Below are positions 7,713-17,133 of a stretch of 64,000 nt of DNA, in pieces. Positions within the stretch are counted from its first letter, which is position 1; each line of letters starts with the position of its first letter. The notes under the pieces are model-generated. The model did no database searches. It had not been told where the DNA came from and was given only the letters and a program-made list of their open reading frames with translations. Both the position numbers and the translations under genes were made by a program. Source of the stretch: Thiosocius sp963808165 (GTDB lineage: Bacteria > Pseudomonadota > Gammaproteobacteria > Chromatiales > Chromatiaceae); assembly GCA_963808165.1 (NCBI GenBank), contig CAWEET010000009.1, positions 1 through 64,000 of the forward strand. Reading direction: 5' to 3'.

Positions 7713-9161
7713 ATGGATTTCGCTACCCTCGATTGGCTGCGCCAGAATCACCCGGCCTGGCGCCTTTTAAGTTCGCCGCATGCTGCGTTGATCGTGAGCT
7801 TTCTTCATCGCGTATTTGTGGTGCCCAACGAGCGGGTGATCGCCCAGGCCGATCTGGCCGAGGCGCTCGAGGACGAGCTGTTCGCGCTGCGTGAAAGCCA
7901 GGGCAGCGATGCCTTTCCGAAATCCGCGTTGGAGTACCTAAACGACTGGGCCGCAGGCGACAAGGGTTGGCTGCGCAAGTTCTACCGTCAGGGCTCCGAC
8001 GAGCCCTATTTCGACTTGACCCCGGCCACCGAGAAGGCGATCGGCTGGCTCGGCAGCCTGGCGGTGCGGGCCTTCGTAGGTACCGAGTCGCGCCTGCTGA
8101 CGTTGTTCGAGCTGCTCAGGCAGATCGATGCTGGCAGTGAGGCCGATCCTGCTGCACGCATCGCCGAACTGCAGCGCCGCCGCGACCAGATCGACGCCGA
8201 GATAGCCCGAGTGCAGGCGGGGGATATACCGTTGCTGGACGAGACGGCGCTGAAGGAACGGTTCCAGCAGTTCGTCGATGTATCGCGTGTCCTGCTGTCG
8301 GACTTTCGTGAGGTTGAGCATAATTTCCGCACGCTGGACCGTTCGGTACGGGAACGCATCGCGCTGTGGGAGGGCAGCAAGGGCGAACTGCTCGGGGCGA
8401 TCATGGGCGAGCGCGATGCGATCACCGATTCCGATCAGGGCCGCAGTTTTCGTGGTTTCTGGGACTTTCTGATGTCCAGCGCCAGGCAGGCAGAGTTCAG
8501 CGATCTGCTCGAGCGTATCCTGGCGCTTCCGGCCGTGGCGGAACTCGCGCCCGACGTGCGTACTCGGCGGATCCATTACGACTGGCTCGAGGCCGGGGAG
8601 CATACTCAACGCACCGTGGCGCAACTGTCACAGCAATTGCGGCGTTTTCTGGACGACAAGGCCTGGCTGGAAAATCGACGCATCATGGACATCCTGCGCG
8701 GAATCGAGAGCAAGGCGCTTGGGATTCGACAGGCGCCGCCCGCCGGTCGCTTCATGCACATTGACGGTATCGGCGCGGCGATCGAACTGCCCATGGAACG
8801 ACCCTTGTACACGCCCGCAGTCAGGCCGCGGCTGACCGATCTGGTGCAGGATGCCTTCGGTGTCGAGGTCGATACCGGTGCCCTGTATTCGAATGTGGTG
8901 GTGGACAAGACCGTGTTGTCGCGACATGTCCGCCATGCCTTGCAGAGCGCCGGGCAGGTGACGCTGGGCGACCTCTGCCGGGCGCGCCCGCTGGAGCATG
9001 GTCTGGCGGAGCTGGTTGCCTACCTGGACCTGGCCGATCGCAGCTTCAACGCGGTGATCGATGAGTCGGTAGAGGATCGCATCACCTGGCACGGCCTCGG
9101 GCGCGACGGTCGGGATCTGCTGAAACAGGTCATCCTGCCGCGCGTGATTTTCGTGCGATGA
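7713..9161 (+). CDS. jetA: Wadjet type I protein JetA (DUF3375)
   Basis: A 482-residue protein beginning MDFATLDWLRQNHPAWRLLSSPHAALIVSFLHRVF, the hallmark start of DUF3375. The body is helical with winged-helix-like ends. JetA is the kleisin-like subunit of the JetABC SMC complex, which loops and recognises small closed circular DNA such as plasmids. In the sequence, the helical N-terminal part, a central coiled segment (RIAELQRRRDQIDAEIARVQ) and the C-terminal LKQVILPRVIFV ending match the family. It is the first gene of a four-gene set with the standard order A-B-C-D. jetB starts 7 bases after its stop. Confidence 0.93.
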   Translation: MDFATLDWLRQNHPAWRLLSSPHAALIVSFLHRVFVVPNERVIAQADLAEALEDELFALRESQGSDAFPKSALEYLNDWAAGDKGWLRKFYRQGSDEPYFDLTPATEKAIGWLGSLAVRAFVGTESRLLTLFELLRQIDAGSEADPAARIAELQRRRDQIDAEIARVQAGDIPLLDETALKERFQQFVDVSRVLLSDFREVEHNFRTLDRSVRERIALWEGSKGELLGAIMGERDAITDSDQGRSFRGFWDFLMSSARQAEFSDLLERILALPAVAELAPDVRTRRIHYDWLEAGEHTQRTVAQLSQQLRRFLDDKAWLENRRIMDILRGIESKALGIRQAPPAGRFMHIDGIGAAIELPMERPLYTPAVRPRLTDLVQDAFGVEVDTGALYSNVVVDKTVLSRHVRHALQSAGQVTLGDLCRARPLEHGLAELVAYLDLADRSFNAVIDESVEDRITWHGLGRDGRDLLKQVILPRVIFVR

Positions 9162-9168
9162 TCGTCAC

Positions 9169-9831
9169 ATGACGAGTGACCTGCAGGACAACCCGGGCGT
9201 TCCGTCGGTGTCTCCCGATCTCTCTGCGTTGCTGATAGCCCTGCTCAAGGGCGTGATCTACCGCGACGAGTCGACCGGCGGCAAGGCCAGGCAATGGCAT
9301 GACCTGGTCGGGCTGCAGCATCGTGTACGCGATTATGTTGCGGTCCTCGGCCTGACGCTGGTGCTGGACGAGGCCGAGGGCTATGCGTTCTTGCGCTCGG
9401 TGGATCGTGGTCAACAGGAAGCTGAAGGCTCGATCCCGCGCCTGGTCGTGCGACGGCCATTATCGTTTCCGGTAAGCCTGTTGCTGGCGCTGTTGCGCAA
9501 GAAGCTGGCCGAGTTCGATGCCGGTGGCCAGGAGGGAGGGGTGCGCTTGGTGTTGTCGCGTGACGACATCGTCGAGTTGGTGCGCGTGTTCATGCCGGAG
9601 ACCAGCAACGAGGCGCGTATGATCGACCGGGTCGATAGCGACATCAACAAGGTTGTGGAGCTCGGTTTTCTGCGCCGCATGAAGTCGACTACCGGGCAGC
9701 CAACGGTATTCGAGGTGCGGCGCATCCTGAAATCATTCGTCGACGCGCAATGGCTGGCCGAGTTCGATGCGCGTCTGGCCGCCTACCGGGAGCAACTCCC
9801 TGGGGAGCCGCAGGGTGAGGGCGATGCCTGA
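9169..9831 (+). CDS. jetB: Wadjet type I protein JetB (DUF4194)
   Basis: A 220-residue protein of the DUF4194 family, similar to the KITE-type winged-helix subunit MukE. The motif run LLIALLKGVIYRDE...WHDLVGLQHRVRDYVAVLGLTLVLDEAEGYAFLR is typical. In Wadjet it bridges the kleisin JetA and the motor JetC. The final eight bases overlap the jetC start at 9824, which suggests coupled translation. Confidence 0.92.
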   Translation: MTSDLQDNPGVPSVSPDLSALLIALLKGVIYRDESTGGKARQWHDLVGLQHRVRDYVAVLGLTLVLDEAEGYAFLRSVDRGQQEAEGSIPRLVVRRPLSFPVSLLLALLRKKLAEFDAGGQEGGVRLVLSRDDIVELVRVFMPETSNEARMIDRVDSDINKVVELGFLRRMKSTTGQPTVFEVRRILKSFVDAQWLAEFDARLAAYREQLPGEPQGEGDA

Positions 9832-12800
9832 GCCCCAAGAGCTGAGCCTGGACTTCGTGGCCGATGAGGCGCTGACCGGTTTTCGCCTGGATCGTCTCGA
9901 GGTGTTCAACTGGGGCACCTTCGACGCGCGCGTCTGGACCCTGCGCGCGGGTGGCAAGAACGTGCTCCTGACGGGTGATATCGGTTCGGGGAAGTCGACC
10001 CTGGTGGATGCCGTGACCACTCTTCTGGTGCCTGCACAGCGCGTGGCCTACAACAAGGCCGCCGGTGCCGACAGCCGCGAGCGCAGCCTCAAGTCTTACG
10101 TGCTCGGCTATTACAAGTCGGAGCGTAGTGACCTCGGCGGTCCCGCGAAACCGGTGGCCTTGCGTGATCACAACAGCTTTTCGGTCGTCCTCGGCGTGTT
10201 CCACAATGCCGGCTATGATCAGACGGTGACCCTGGCGCAGGTGTTCTGGATCAGGGATCCACAGGCACAGCCGGCGCGCTTCTTTGTCGCTGCCGAACGG
10301 GCTCTGACCATCTGCCGGGATTTCGCCGGTTTCGGTAGCGAGATAACGGCACTGCGCAAACGGCTGCGCAGTAGTGGCGTCGAGGTGTTCGACAGCTTTC
10401 CACCCTACGGCGCATGGTTCCGGCGCCGCTTCGGGATCGACAACGAGCAGGCGCTGGAGCTTTTTCACCAAACCGTGTCGATGAAGTCGGTGGGTAATCT
10501 CACTGAGTTCGTGCGCAACCACATGCTTGAGCCGTTCGCGGTGACGCCGCGCATAACCGCCCTGATCGCGCACTTCGATGATCTCGATCATGCCCATGCG
10601 GCGGTGCTCAAGGCCAAGCGTCAGGTCGAGCTGCTGACACCGCTGGTGGCCGATTGCGATCGGCATGCCGTGCTGAGCGAAGCGAGGGAAACACTCCGTG
10701 CCTGCCGTGAGGCGCTGCGGCCCTACTTCGCGGGCCTCAAGCTGGGCCTGCTGGATAAGCGACTGGCCAGTCTGCAGGATGAGTGGCGGCGCCAGAATTT
10801 ACGGGTAGCGGCACTGAGCGAGCAGCGCGATGCGCAGCGGGCTGACGCGGCCGAGCTTCGCCAGAGCATTGCCGACAATGGTGGCGACCGGCTGGAACGG
10901 CTCGGCGAGGAGATCCGCGTCAAGACCGCTGAGCGCGACACCCGGCAGAAAAAGGCCGAAAGGCATGCCGCGTTACTGTCCTCCATTGGTGGCGAGGCCG
11001 TTGCCGATGAGGCGGCCTTCGAACGCCAGCGTCAGGCGAACATCGACCAGTTGGCGGCAACGAGGACACATGATGCGGAACTGCAGAATGTCTTGACGGA
11101 AAGGTCCGTTGGGCTGCATCAGGGCAGACAGCAGCACGCCGCATTGGCTGCCGAGATCGCGAGCCTCAAGGCCCGCCTTAGTAATATCCCGGCCGAGCAG
11201 GTCGCCTTACGCGCCGCTCTGTGCGAGGCGCTGGGCCTGGACGACTCCGAAATGCCGTATGCCGGTGAATTGTTGACCGTGCGCGAGGATGAACATGACT
11301 GGGAGGGTGCGGCCGAGCGCCTGCTGCGTAACTTCGGCCTGTCGCTGCTGGTCCCGGATGCACACTACCGACAGGTCTCGGAATGGGTCGATCGCACGCA
11401 GCTGCGTGGCCGTCTGGTCTACTATCGGATTCGATCGGCCGGCCGCGGCGAGCCACCGGCGCTGCACCCCGATTCGCTGGTGCGCAAGCTGGCGATCAAG
11501 CCGGACACGGGCTTCTACGATTGGCTAGAAGTCGAACTGGCGCGGCGTTTCGACTACGCCTGCTGCGTGACCGGCGAGCAGTTCCGCCGCGAGGCCAAGG
11601 CCGTTACCCGCGCAGGTCAGGTCAAGTCGCGCGGCGACCGCCACGAAAAGGACGACCGTCACCGCCTGGAAGACCGTGCGCGTTACGTGCTGGGTTGGAG
11701 CAATGCCGAGAAGATCGCCGTCCTCGAAAACGACAGGCGGCAGTTGGAGGAGCGCCTGGGGGAACTGGGCAGAAGTATCGCCGAGATCCAGTCTGAACAG
11801 GCCCGCCTGGGCGAGCGGCAGGTCGTGCTTGCGAAGCTTGACGAGTACCAGGATTTCCGAGAGTTGGACTGGCGCGCGATGGCGGCCGAGGTGGCAAGGC
11901 TCGAGGACGAGAAACGGCTTTTGGAGAATGCCTCTGATGTGCTGAGGCAGCTGAAGGCGCAGTTGAATACGGTATCTGAACAGCTTGCAGATACGGATCG
12001 GCAGCTGGAATCGCATCGCGCTGAACGTGCCAAAACGGAGCAGAAGCGCGAGGATGCCGAGGCGCTGAGGACGCAGACCCAGGCGCTGCTCGACGAGTCT
12101 GCCGCGGCAGATCAGCAGGCACGTTTCGCGACCCTGGAGGACTTGCGTCCGCAGGCACTGGGCGAGCATCAGTTGAGCGTGGAGTCCTGCGACAACCGCG
12201 AGCGTGACATGCGTGAATGGCTGCAGGCCCAAATCGACGCGGAGGACAAGCGCCTGAAGTCATTGGGTGAGAAGATCGTGCGTGGCATGTCGGAATACAA
12301 AGAGGCCTATCGGCTGGAGACCGAGGACGTCGACGCCAGTCTTGCGGCCGGTTTCGAGTACCGCGGCATGCTCGAACAGCTCCAGGCAGACGATCTGCCC
12401 CGCTTCGAGGCACGCTTCAAGGAGTTGCTCAACGAGAACACCATCCGTGAGGTGGCCAATTTTCAGTCTCAACTGGCACGCGAACGCGAGACCATCAAGG
12501 AACGCATTGCGCGTATCAACGAGTCGTTGACTCAGATCGACTACAACGCCGGACGCTACATCCTGCTCGAGGCACGTTTGAGCCCAGACCCCGAGATCGG
12601 CGATTTTGTCAGCGAGCTGCGTACATGTACCGAGGGGGCCTTGACCGGCTCCGACGACGAGCAGTATTCCGAGGCCAAGTTCCTGCAGGTCAAGCACATC
12701 ATCGAGAGGTTTCGCGGCCGCGAGGGACAGGCCGAACTCGATCGCCGCTGGACGCACAAGGTCACGGATGTGCGTAACTGGTTCATGTTCGCGGCCAGTG

Positions 12801-13198
12801 AGCGCTGGCGTGAGGACGACAAGGAATACGAGCACTATTCCGATTCGGGCGGCAAATCCGGTGGTCAGAAAGAAAAGCTCGCGTACACCATCCTGGCTGC
12901 GAGTCTGGCATACCAGTTTGGGCTGGAATGGGGCGTCGTGCGTTCGCGCTCGTTCCGCTTCGTGGTCATCGACGAGGCCTTCGGTCGTGGCTCGGACGAA
13001 TCCGCCCAATACGGCCTCCGCTTGTTTGCCGAACTCAAACTGCAACTGCTCGTCGTCACGCCGCTGCAGAAGATCCATATCATCGAGCCGTTCGTCGATG
13101 GTGTCGGCTTCGTGCACAATCCCGATGGCCAGGTTTCGATGCTGCGCAACCTGACGATTGAAGAGTACCGTGACGAAAAGGCGAGGGTGGTGCCTTGA
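9824..13198 (+). CDS. jetC: Wadjet type I protein JetC, SMC-like ATPase
   Basis: A 1124-residue SMC/MukB/Rad50-type ATPase. I take ATG 9824 (MPEPQELSLDF) because the frame upstream runs inside jetB and lacks family similarity. The Walker A motif GDIGSGKST lies at residues 51-59. Long coiled-coil arms follow (for example the Glu/Arg-rich regions at 300-420 and 630-790), interrupted by a hinge-like segment. The C-terminal head carries the ABC signature SGGQKEKLAYTI and a Walker B FVVIDEAF. JetC extrudes DNA loops and presents small circular DNA to JetD. Length and order match type I systems. Confidence 0.93.
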   Translation: MPEPQELSLDFVADEALTGFRLDRLEVFNWGTFDARVWTLRAGGKNVLLTGDIGSGKSTLVDAVTTLLVPAQRVAYNKAAGADSRERSLKSYVLGYYKSERSDLGGPAKPVALRDHNSFSVVLGVFHNAGYDQTVTLAQVFWIRDPQAQPARFFVAAERALTICRDFAGFGSEITALRKRLRSSGVEVFDSFPPYGAWFRRRFGIDNEQALELFHQTVSMKSVGNLTEFVRNHMLEPFAVTPRITALIAHFDDLDHAHAAVLKAKRQVELLTPLVADCDRHAVLSEARETLRACREALRPYFAGLKLGLLDKRLASLQDEWRRQNLRVAALSEQRDAQRADAAELRQSIADNGGDRLERLGEEIRVKTAERDTRQKKAERHAALLSSIGGEAVADEAAFERQRQANIDQLAATRTHDAELQNVLTERSVGLHQGRQQHAALAAEIASLKARLSNIPAEQVALRAALCEALGLDDSEMPYAGELLTVREDEHDWEGAAERLLRNFGLSLLVPDAHYRQVSEWVDRTQLRGRLVYYRIRSAGRGEPPALHPDSLVRKLAIKPDTGFYDWLEVELARRFDYACCVTGEQFRREAKAVTRAGQVKSRGDRHEKDDRHRLEDRARYVLGWSNAEKIAVLENDRRQLEERLGELGRSIAEIQSEQARLGERQVVLAKLDEYQDFRELDWRAMAAEVARLEDEKRLLENASDVLRQLKAQLNTVSEQLADTDRQLESHRAERAKTEQKREDAEALRTQTQALLDESAAADQQARFATLEDLRPQALGEHQLSVESCDNRERDMREWLQAQIDAEDKRLKSLGEKIVRGMSEYKEAYRLETEDVDASLAAGFEYRGMLEQLQADDLPRFEARFKELLNENTIREVANFQSQLARERETIKERIARINESLTQIDYNAGRYILLEARLSPDPEIGDFVSELRTCTEGALTGSDDEQYSEAKFLQVKHIIERFRGREGQAELDRRWTHKVTDVRNWFMFAASERWREDDKEYEHYSDSGGKSGGQKEKLAYTILAASLAYQFGLEWGVVRSRSFRFVVIDEAFGRGSDESAQYGLRLFAELKLQLLVVTPLQKIHIIEPFVDGVGFVHNPDGQVSMLRNLTIEEYRDEKARVVP

Positions 13199-14394
13199 GC
13201 CGGACCGGGAACTGGACCGGTCAGCAGGAGCTGCGGGCACAGTTGCAGCGGCTCTGGGACCGGGGTGATCTACTGGCAGAACTTCTGACCGATGGGTCGT
13301 CTTTTCCGCGCCGCCTGAGTCTCAAGGGACCAAGCTCCGGCGAGATGAGTGAACGCTTTGATGCGGTGCGCAAGTGGATCAGTGGGCTATCGGCACTGCC
13401 GCATTTTCGGATCGAGCTGCGTGAGTTCCGCCATCGTGTGCTGGGGGTCAACCAGGTGCCAGCGGCCGTCTGGGTGGATAGCCTCGACGCTGCCCTGATC
13501 ATTTTGGGCAGACGCGGCGAGGCCGCACGCTTCACCCAACTGATTGCCGAGACCCGGACACGCCGCCCGGAACTGCTCGACTGGCTGGCAGCCAAGCCAC
13601 ACAAGGCCCTGGCGCTGGGGCGTGTATGGGGGCGGCTGCTGGACGTCGTGGATTGGCTCGAGGCGCATCCGCGACCGGATGTGTATCTGCGCCAGGTCGA
13701 TATCCCAGGCGTCGACAGCAAGTTCATAGAAGTCCACCGAGGTGTGTTGATGCAATGGCTGGACCGCGTCTTGCCGGCGCAGGCGATCGACTCATCGATG
13801 GTCGGCGTCGGCGGATTCGCCAGGCGCTATGGTTTCCGTGATAAGCGCGAGCGGCTACGTCTGCGTGCACTCGATCCCGCGCACGCGCTGCTGCCCGGCG
13901 CCGGTGACGCGGATCTCACCCTCGACGCCTCGACCTTTGCCGGCCTGCATCCGACGGCTGCTCGGATCTTCATCACCGAGAACGAAACCAATTACCTCGC
14001 GTTTCCCCCGGTCGCGAACAGCCTGCTGATTTTCGGCGCCGGCTATGGATTCGATGCACTGGCGCAGGCTTCGTGGTTACGGCAGTGCGAGGTCTATTAC
14101 TGGGGTGATATCGACACCCACGGCTTCGCCATCCTCGACCAGCTGCGCGCCTACCTTCCGCATGCGCGCTCGATGCTGATGGACCGCGCAACCCTGCTGG
14201 AGTTCGAGGCACACTGGGGGGTCGAGGACAGGCCGACGATGCGCGACCTGTATCGCCTGGACGTCGACGAACGCGCGCTCTATGACGAACTGAGAGACAA
14301 TCGCCTGCGCCCCAATTTGCGCCTCGAGCAGGAACGCATCGGCTTTGGCTGGGTGGAACGCGTGGTTGCTGAACTGGATGGCGGGCTCGATTGA
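13195..14394 (+). CDS. jetD: Wadjet type I nuclease JetD (DUF3322/DUF2220)
   Basis: A 399-residue nuclease subunit. The N-terminal DUF3322 region is followed by a Toprim-like DUF2220 domain, with IFITENETNYLAFP and then VYYWGDIDTHGFAILDQLRAYLP near residues 300-317. The acidic GDID pair is the expected metal site. JetD cuts plasmid DNA that JetABC has trapped. The start is TTG 13195, whose last two bases are shared with the jetC stop (TTGA). This is an unusual start codon, fixed here by the overlap and by the family-like SRTGNW start. No second in-frame start lies nearby. All catalytic landmarks look intact, so the system appears functional. Confidence 0.92.
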   Translation: MSRTGNWTGQQELRAQLQRLWDRGDLLAELLTDGSSFPRRLSLKGPSSGEMSERFDAVRKWISGLSALPHFRIELREFRHRVLGVNQVPAAVWVDSLDAALIILGRRGEAARFTQLIAETRTRRPELLDWLAAKPHKALALGRVWGRLLDVVDWLEAHPRPDVYLRQVDIPGVDSKFIEVHRGVLMQWLDRVLPAQAIDSSMVGVGGFARRYGFRDKRERLRLRALDPAHALLPGAGDADLTLDASTFAGLHPTAARIFITENETNYLAFPPVANSLLIFGAGYGFDALAQASWLRQCEVYYWGDIDTHGFAILDQLRAYLPHARSMLMDRATLLEFEAHWGVEDRPTMRDLYRLDVDERALYDELRDNRLRPNLRLEQERIGFGWVERVVAELDGGLD

Positions 14395-14528
14395 GGTTCG
14401 GCGCCGGGATGCCACGCAGCGAGCCAAGGGCCTCGCGCGTTGGTGTACGGTGTGCCGCTACCGTGGTATTGGCCTGATCCCGCAGCACCGCTATATTGCC
14501 CCCTATCTTGCACACGGAGCGCCCCAAT

Positions 14529-16976
14529 ATGCCCGTTTCGAAACGTCGAGCAGCCTCCGCGAAGCCGCGGCGTTTCCACCGTACCCAGCCGCCGGATGAT
14601 CTGAACACACCCGAATGGCAGGTAGCCCTGCGCCGCCAGTTTGGCCGTGCACAGTCCTTCAAGTTAGAGAACCTGGGCGACGAGCCGGTATTCTCCGAGT
14701 TCCGGGTCAGCAACCCCGACAGCGGCGCCGCGTATCGGGTCGCCATCCGTGGTGCGGGCCTTGGCGAGAACTACTGCGCCTGCCCGGATTTCGCCACCAA
14801 TCTGCTGGGCACCTGCAAGCACATCGAATTCGTGCTCGGGCGGTTGGAGCGGCGCCGCGGCGGCAAGGCTGCGTTGCGGCGGGGCTTTGAGCCAGACTAC
14901 AGCGAACTTTTGTTGCGCTATGGCGCCCGGCGCCACCTGTGTTTCCGGCCGGGGAGGCGTTGCACGCCGGCACTACTGAAGCGTGCCCGTGCCCTGTTCG
15001 ACGCCGAAGCGGGCTGGCGCCTGCCTGCCGACCGTCTCGACGGTCTGGACGACTTCCTGGCGGCTGCCCGCCGTTCACGTCACGAGGTGCGCTGCTATGA
15101 TGACGCTTTGGCTTTCGCGGCGGAGCGCCGTGCCGATGAGGAGCGCCGACGGCGCCTCGCAGACCTGTATCCGCAAGGTCCGGCTACGCGGGCACTGCGC
15201 CACCTGCTGACGGTACCGCTATATCCGTACCAGTGCGATGGTGCATTGTTCGCGGCCCGGGCCGGGCGCGCCATCATCGCCGACGACATGGGGCTGGGTA
15301 AGACCATACAGGCCATCGCCGCGGCGGAGATCCTGCTGCGACACGTCGATGCCCAAAGGGTGCTTGTGGTGTGCCCGACCTCGCTCAAGCACCAGTGGCA
15401 TGAGGAAATCGTGCGTCTCAGTGGCCGCGACGCCTTGGTCGTGGATGGGGCAAGACGCGAGCGTGCGCGCCAGTTCGCCCAACCGGCCGTGTTCAAGATC
15501 ACCAACTACGACACAGTTCGCCGCGACCTCGATCTGATCAATGCGTGGGCGCCGGATGTCGTGATTGCCGACGAAGCTCAGCGCATCAAGAACTGGGATA
15601 CGAAGGCGGCGCGGGCGATGAAACACCTCAAGAGCACCCATGCGCTGGTGCTCACCGGCACGCCGTTGGAGAATCGCCTGCGGGAACTGGTATCCATCGT
15701 GCAGTTTGTCGACCAATATCGCCTGGGGCCCACCTGGCAGTTTCTCGAGCGCCACCAGATCATGGCCGACAGTGGTCAGGTCGTGGGCTATGCGCACCTC
15801 GACGAAGTGGCCGCGACCCTCGAACCGATTCTTATCCGCCGGCGCAAGGCCGAGGTGCTCGATCAACTGCCGCCACGCCGCGAGAAGGTCTACCTGCTGC
15901 CGCTCACGGCTGCGCAGCGGGCGCTGCATGAAGAACATGCGGAGACCGTCGCGCGCATCGTCGCGCGCTGGAAGAAGCAGCACTTTCTTTCCGACCGCGA
16001 CCAGAAGGTCCTGATGGCCGCCCTGCAGAGTATGCGCATGGTTTGTGACAGCACCTACCTGCTGGATACGCGCCATGACCACGGTACCAAGATCCCCGAA
16101 CTCTTACGGGTACTCGATGAGGTACTCGCCGACCGCGATGTGAAGGTGGTGATTTTCAGCCAGTGGTTGCGGAGCCATGAGCTTCTGTCGCGCGCCCTTG
16201 AAGCCGGCGGGTATGGGTATTTGCTGTTCCACGGCGGGGTGCCGGGGCGCCGTCGGGGCGCACTGGTGAAAAGGTTCAGGTCGGACCCGGACTGCCGCGT
16301 CTTTCTGTCGACCGACGCCGGCGGCGTAGGCCTCAACCTGCAATGCGCCAGCGTGGTGATCAACCTGGACCTTCCGTGGAATCCGGCGGTACTCGAGCAG
16401 CGCATCGGTCGCGCCCATCGGCTGGGCCAGCATCGTCCGGTGCAGGTGCTGAACTTCGTCGCCGAGGCCAGCATCGAACATAACCTGATGGGGCTGCTCG
16501 AATTCAAGCAGTCGCTCGCGGCCGGGGTGTTGGATGGCGGTGAGACAGAGGTGCACCTGGGCGGTAGCCGGCTCACCCGCTTCATGGAGAACGTGGAACG
16601 CGCCACCGCGCAAACGGTGTCGGATTCGCTGCCGCTGCCAGGTTCCATTGCGGCGCCGCCGGGCCCCGGCATGTCGAAGTCCGGCGCGGAAGGGCCGCTT
16701 CCCGGTGCATCCAGTGCCAGCGGCACCCCACCCGGTAAACCGGGCGCGGACACCAGGGTCGGTGATGCCAATCCGTGGCAGCCGTTACTCGCGCTGGGCC
16801 ATGCCCTGCTCACGGAAATGGTGGAGGGCGTGGAGCCCAATCCCAACCGGCAGCCTGGAAGGCTGGTGCGTTGCGACCCGGAGACCGGGGAGCGCTATCT
16901 GCATGTTCCGGTGCCTGAAAAGGAAACGATTGCGCGGCTCGCGGACATGTTGCGTGACGTGCTTCTCGGCCGATAG
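14529..16976 (+). CDS. SNF2-family DNA helicase with N-terminal SWIM zinc finger
   Basis: An 815-residue protein. Residues 83-98 carry a SWIM-type zinc site (CAC...CKH, with ligands Cys83, Cys85, Cys96 and His98). The SNF2 motor begins at about residue 225. Walker A DDMGLGKT is at about 252-259 and motif II DEAQ at about 346. The helicase C-terminal domain has IFSQWLRSHELLSRAL, STDAGGVGLNLQ and the motif VI region LEQRIGRAHRLGQHRPVQV. A low-complexity Pro/Gly linker (about 700-745) precedes a short C-terminal helical domain. ATG 14529 was chosen because GGAG lies 9 bases upstream. It follows jetD after 134 bases on the same strand and could be co-transcribed. SNF2 translocases are frequent in defence islands, but a role with Wadjet is only an inference. 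Confidence 0.88.
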   Translation: MPVSKRRAASAKPRRFHRTQPPDDLNTPEWQVALRRQFGRAQSFKLENLGDEPVFSEFRVSNPDSGAAYRVAIRGAGLGENYCACPDFATNLLGTCKHIEFVLGRLERRRGGKAALRRGFEPDYSELLLRYGARRHLCFRPGRRCTPALLKRARALFDAEAGWRLPADRLDGLDDFLAAARRSRHEVRCYDDALAFAAERRADEERRRRLADLYPQGPATRALRHLLTVPLYPYQCDGALFAARAGRAIIADDMGLGKTIQAIAAAEILLRHVDAQRVLVVCPTSLKHQWHEEIVRLSGRDALVVDGARRERARQFAQPAVFKITNYDTVRRDLDLINAWAPDVVIADEAQRIKNWDTKAARAMKHLKSTHALVLTGTPLENRLRELVSIVQFVDQYRLGPTWQFLERHQIMADSGQVVGYAHLDEVAATLEPILIRRRKAEVLDQLPPRREKVYLLPLTAAQRALHEEHAETVARIVARWKKQHFLSDRDQKVLMAALQSMRMVCDSTYLLDTRHDHGTKIPELLRVLDEVLADRDVKVVIFSQWLRSHELLSRALEAGGYGYLLFHGGVPGRRRGALVKRFRSDPDCRVFLSTDAGGVGLNLQCASVVINLDLPWNPAVLEQRIGRAHRLGQHRPVQVLNFVAEASIEHNLMGLLEFKQSLAAGVLDGGETEVHLGGSRLTRFMENVERATAQTVSDSLPLPGSIAAPPGPGMSKSGAEGPLPGASSASGTPPGKPGADTRVGDANPWQPLLALGHALLTEMVEGVEPNPNRQPGRLVRCDPETGERYLHVPVPEKETIARLADMLRDVLLGR

Positions 16977-17133
16977 TCGAAGCCGATCGACAGTTTCGCG
17001 CATCTTCATAACGCTGAGAATGTGCCGGTGGTGGGAGGTGGCGGCGCGTCTGCGAGCCAACGAAAGCACGGAGTGGAATGGAGCGCCTTGGTCGACACGG
17101 TCGGCGACTCGATTACCGGCGGAGGCTGAGCGA

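Noticed and set aside
9767..9823. Longer start for JetC
   Set aside because: The extra 19 residues lie inside jetB and do not resemble JetC. ATG 9824 gives a family-like start.
9689..10666. A 325-residue minus-strand frame opposite jetC
   Set aside because: Shadow frame antisense to the strongly conserved JetC ATP-binding region.
12260..13240. A 326-residue minus-strand frame opposite the jetC C-terminus
   Set aside because: Shadow frame antisense to the JetC signature and Walker B region.
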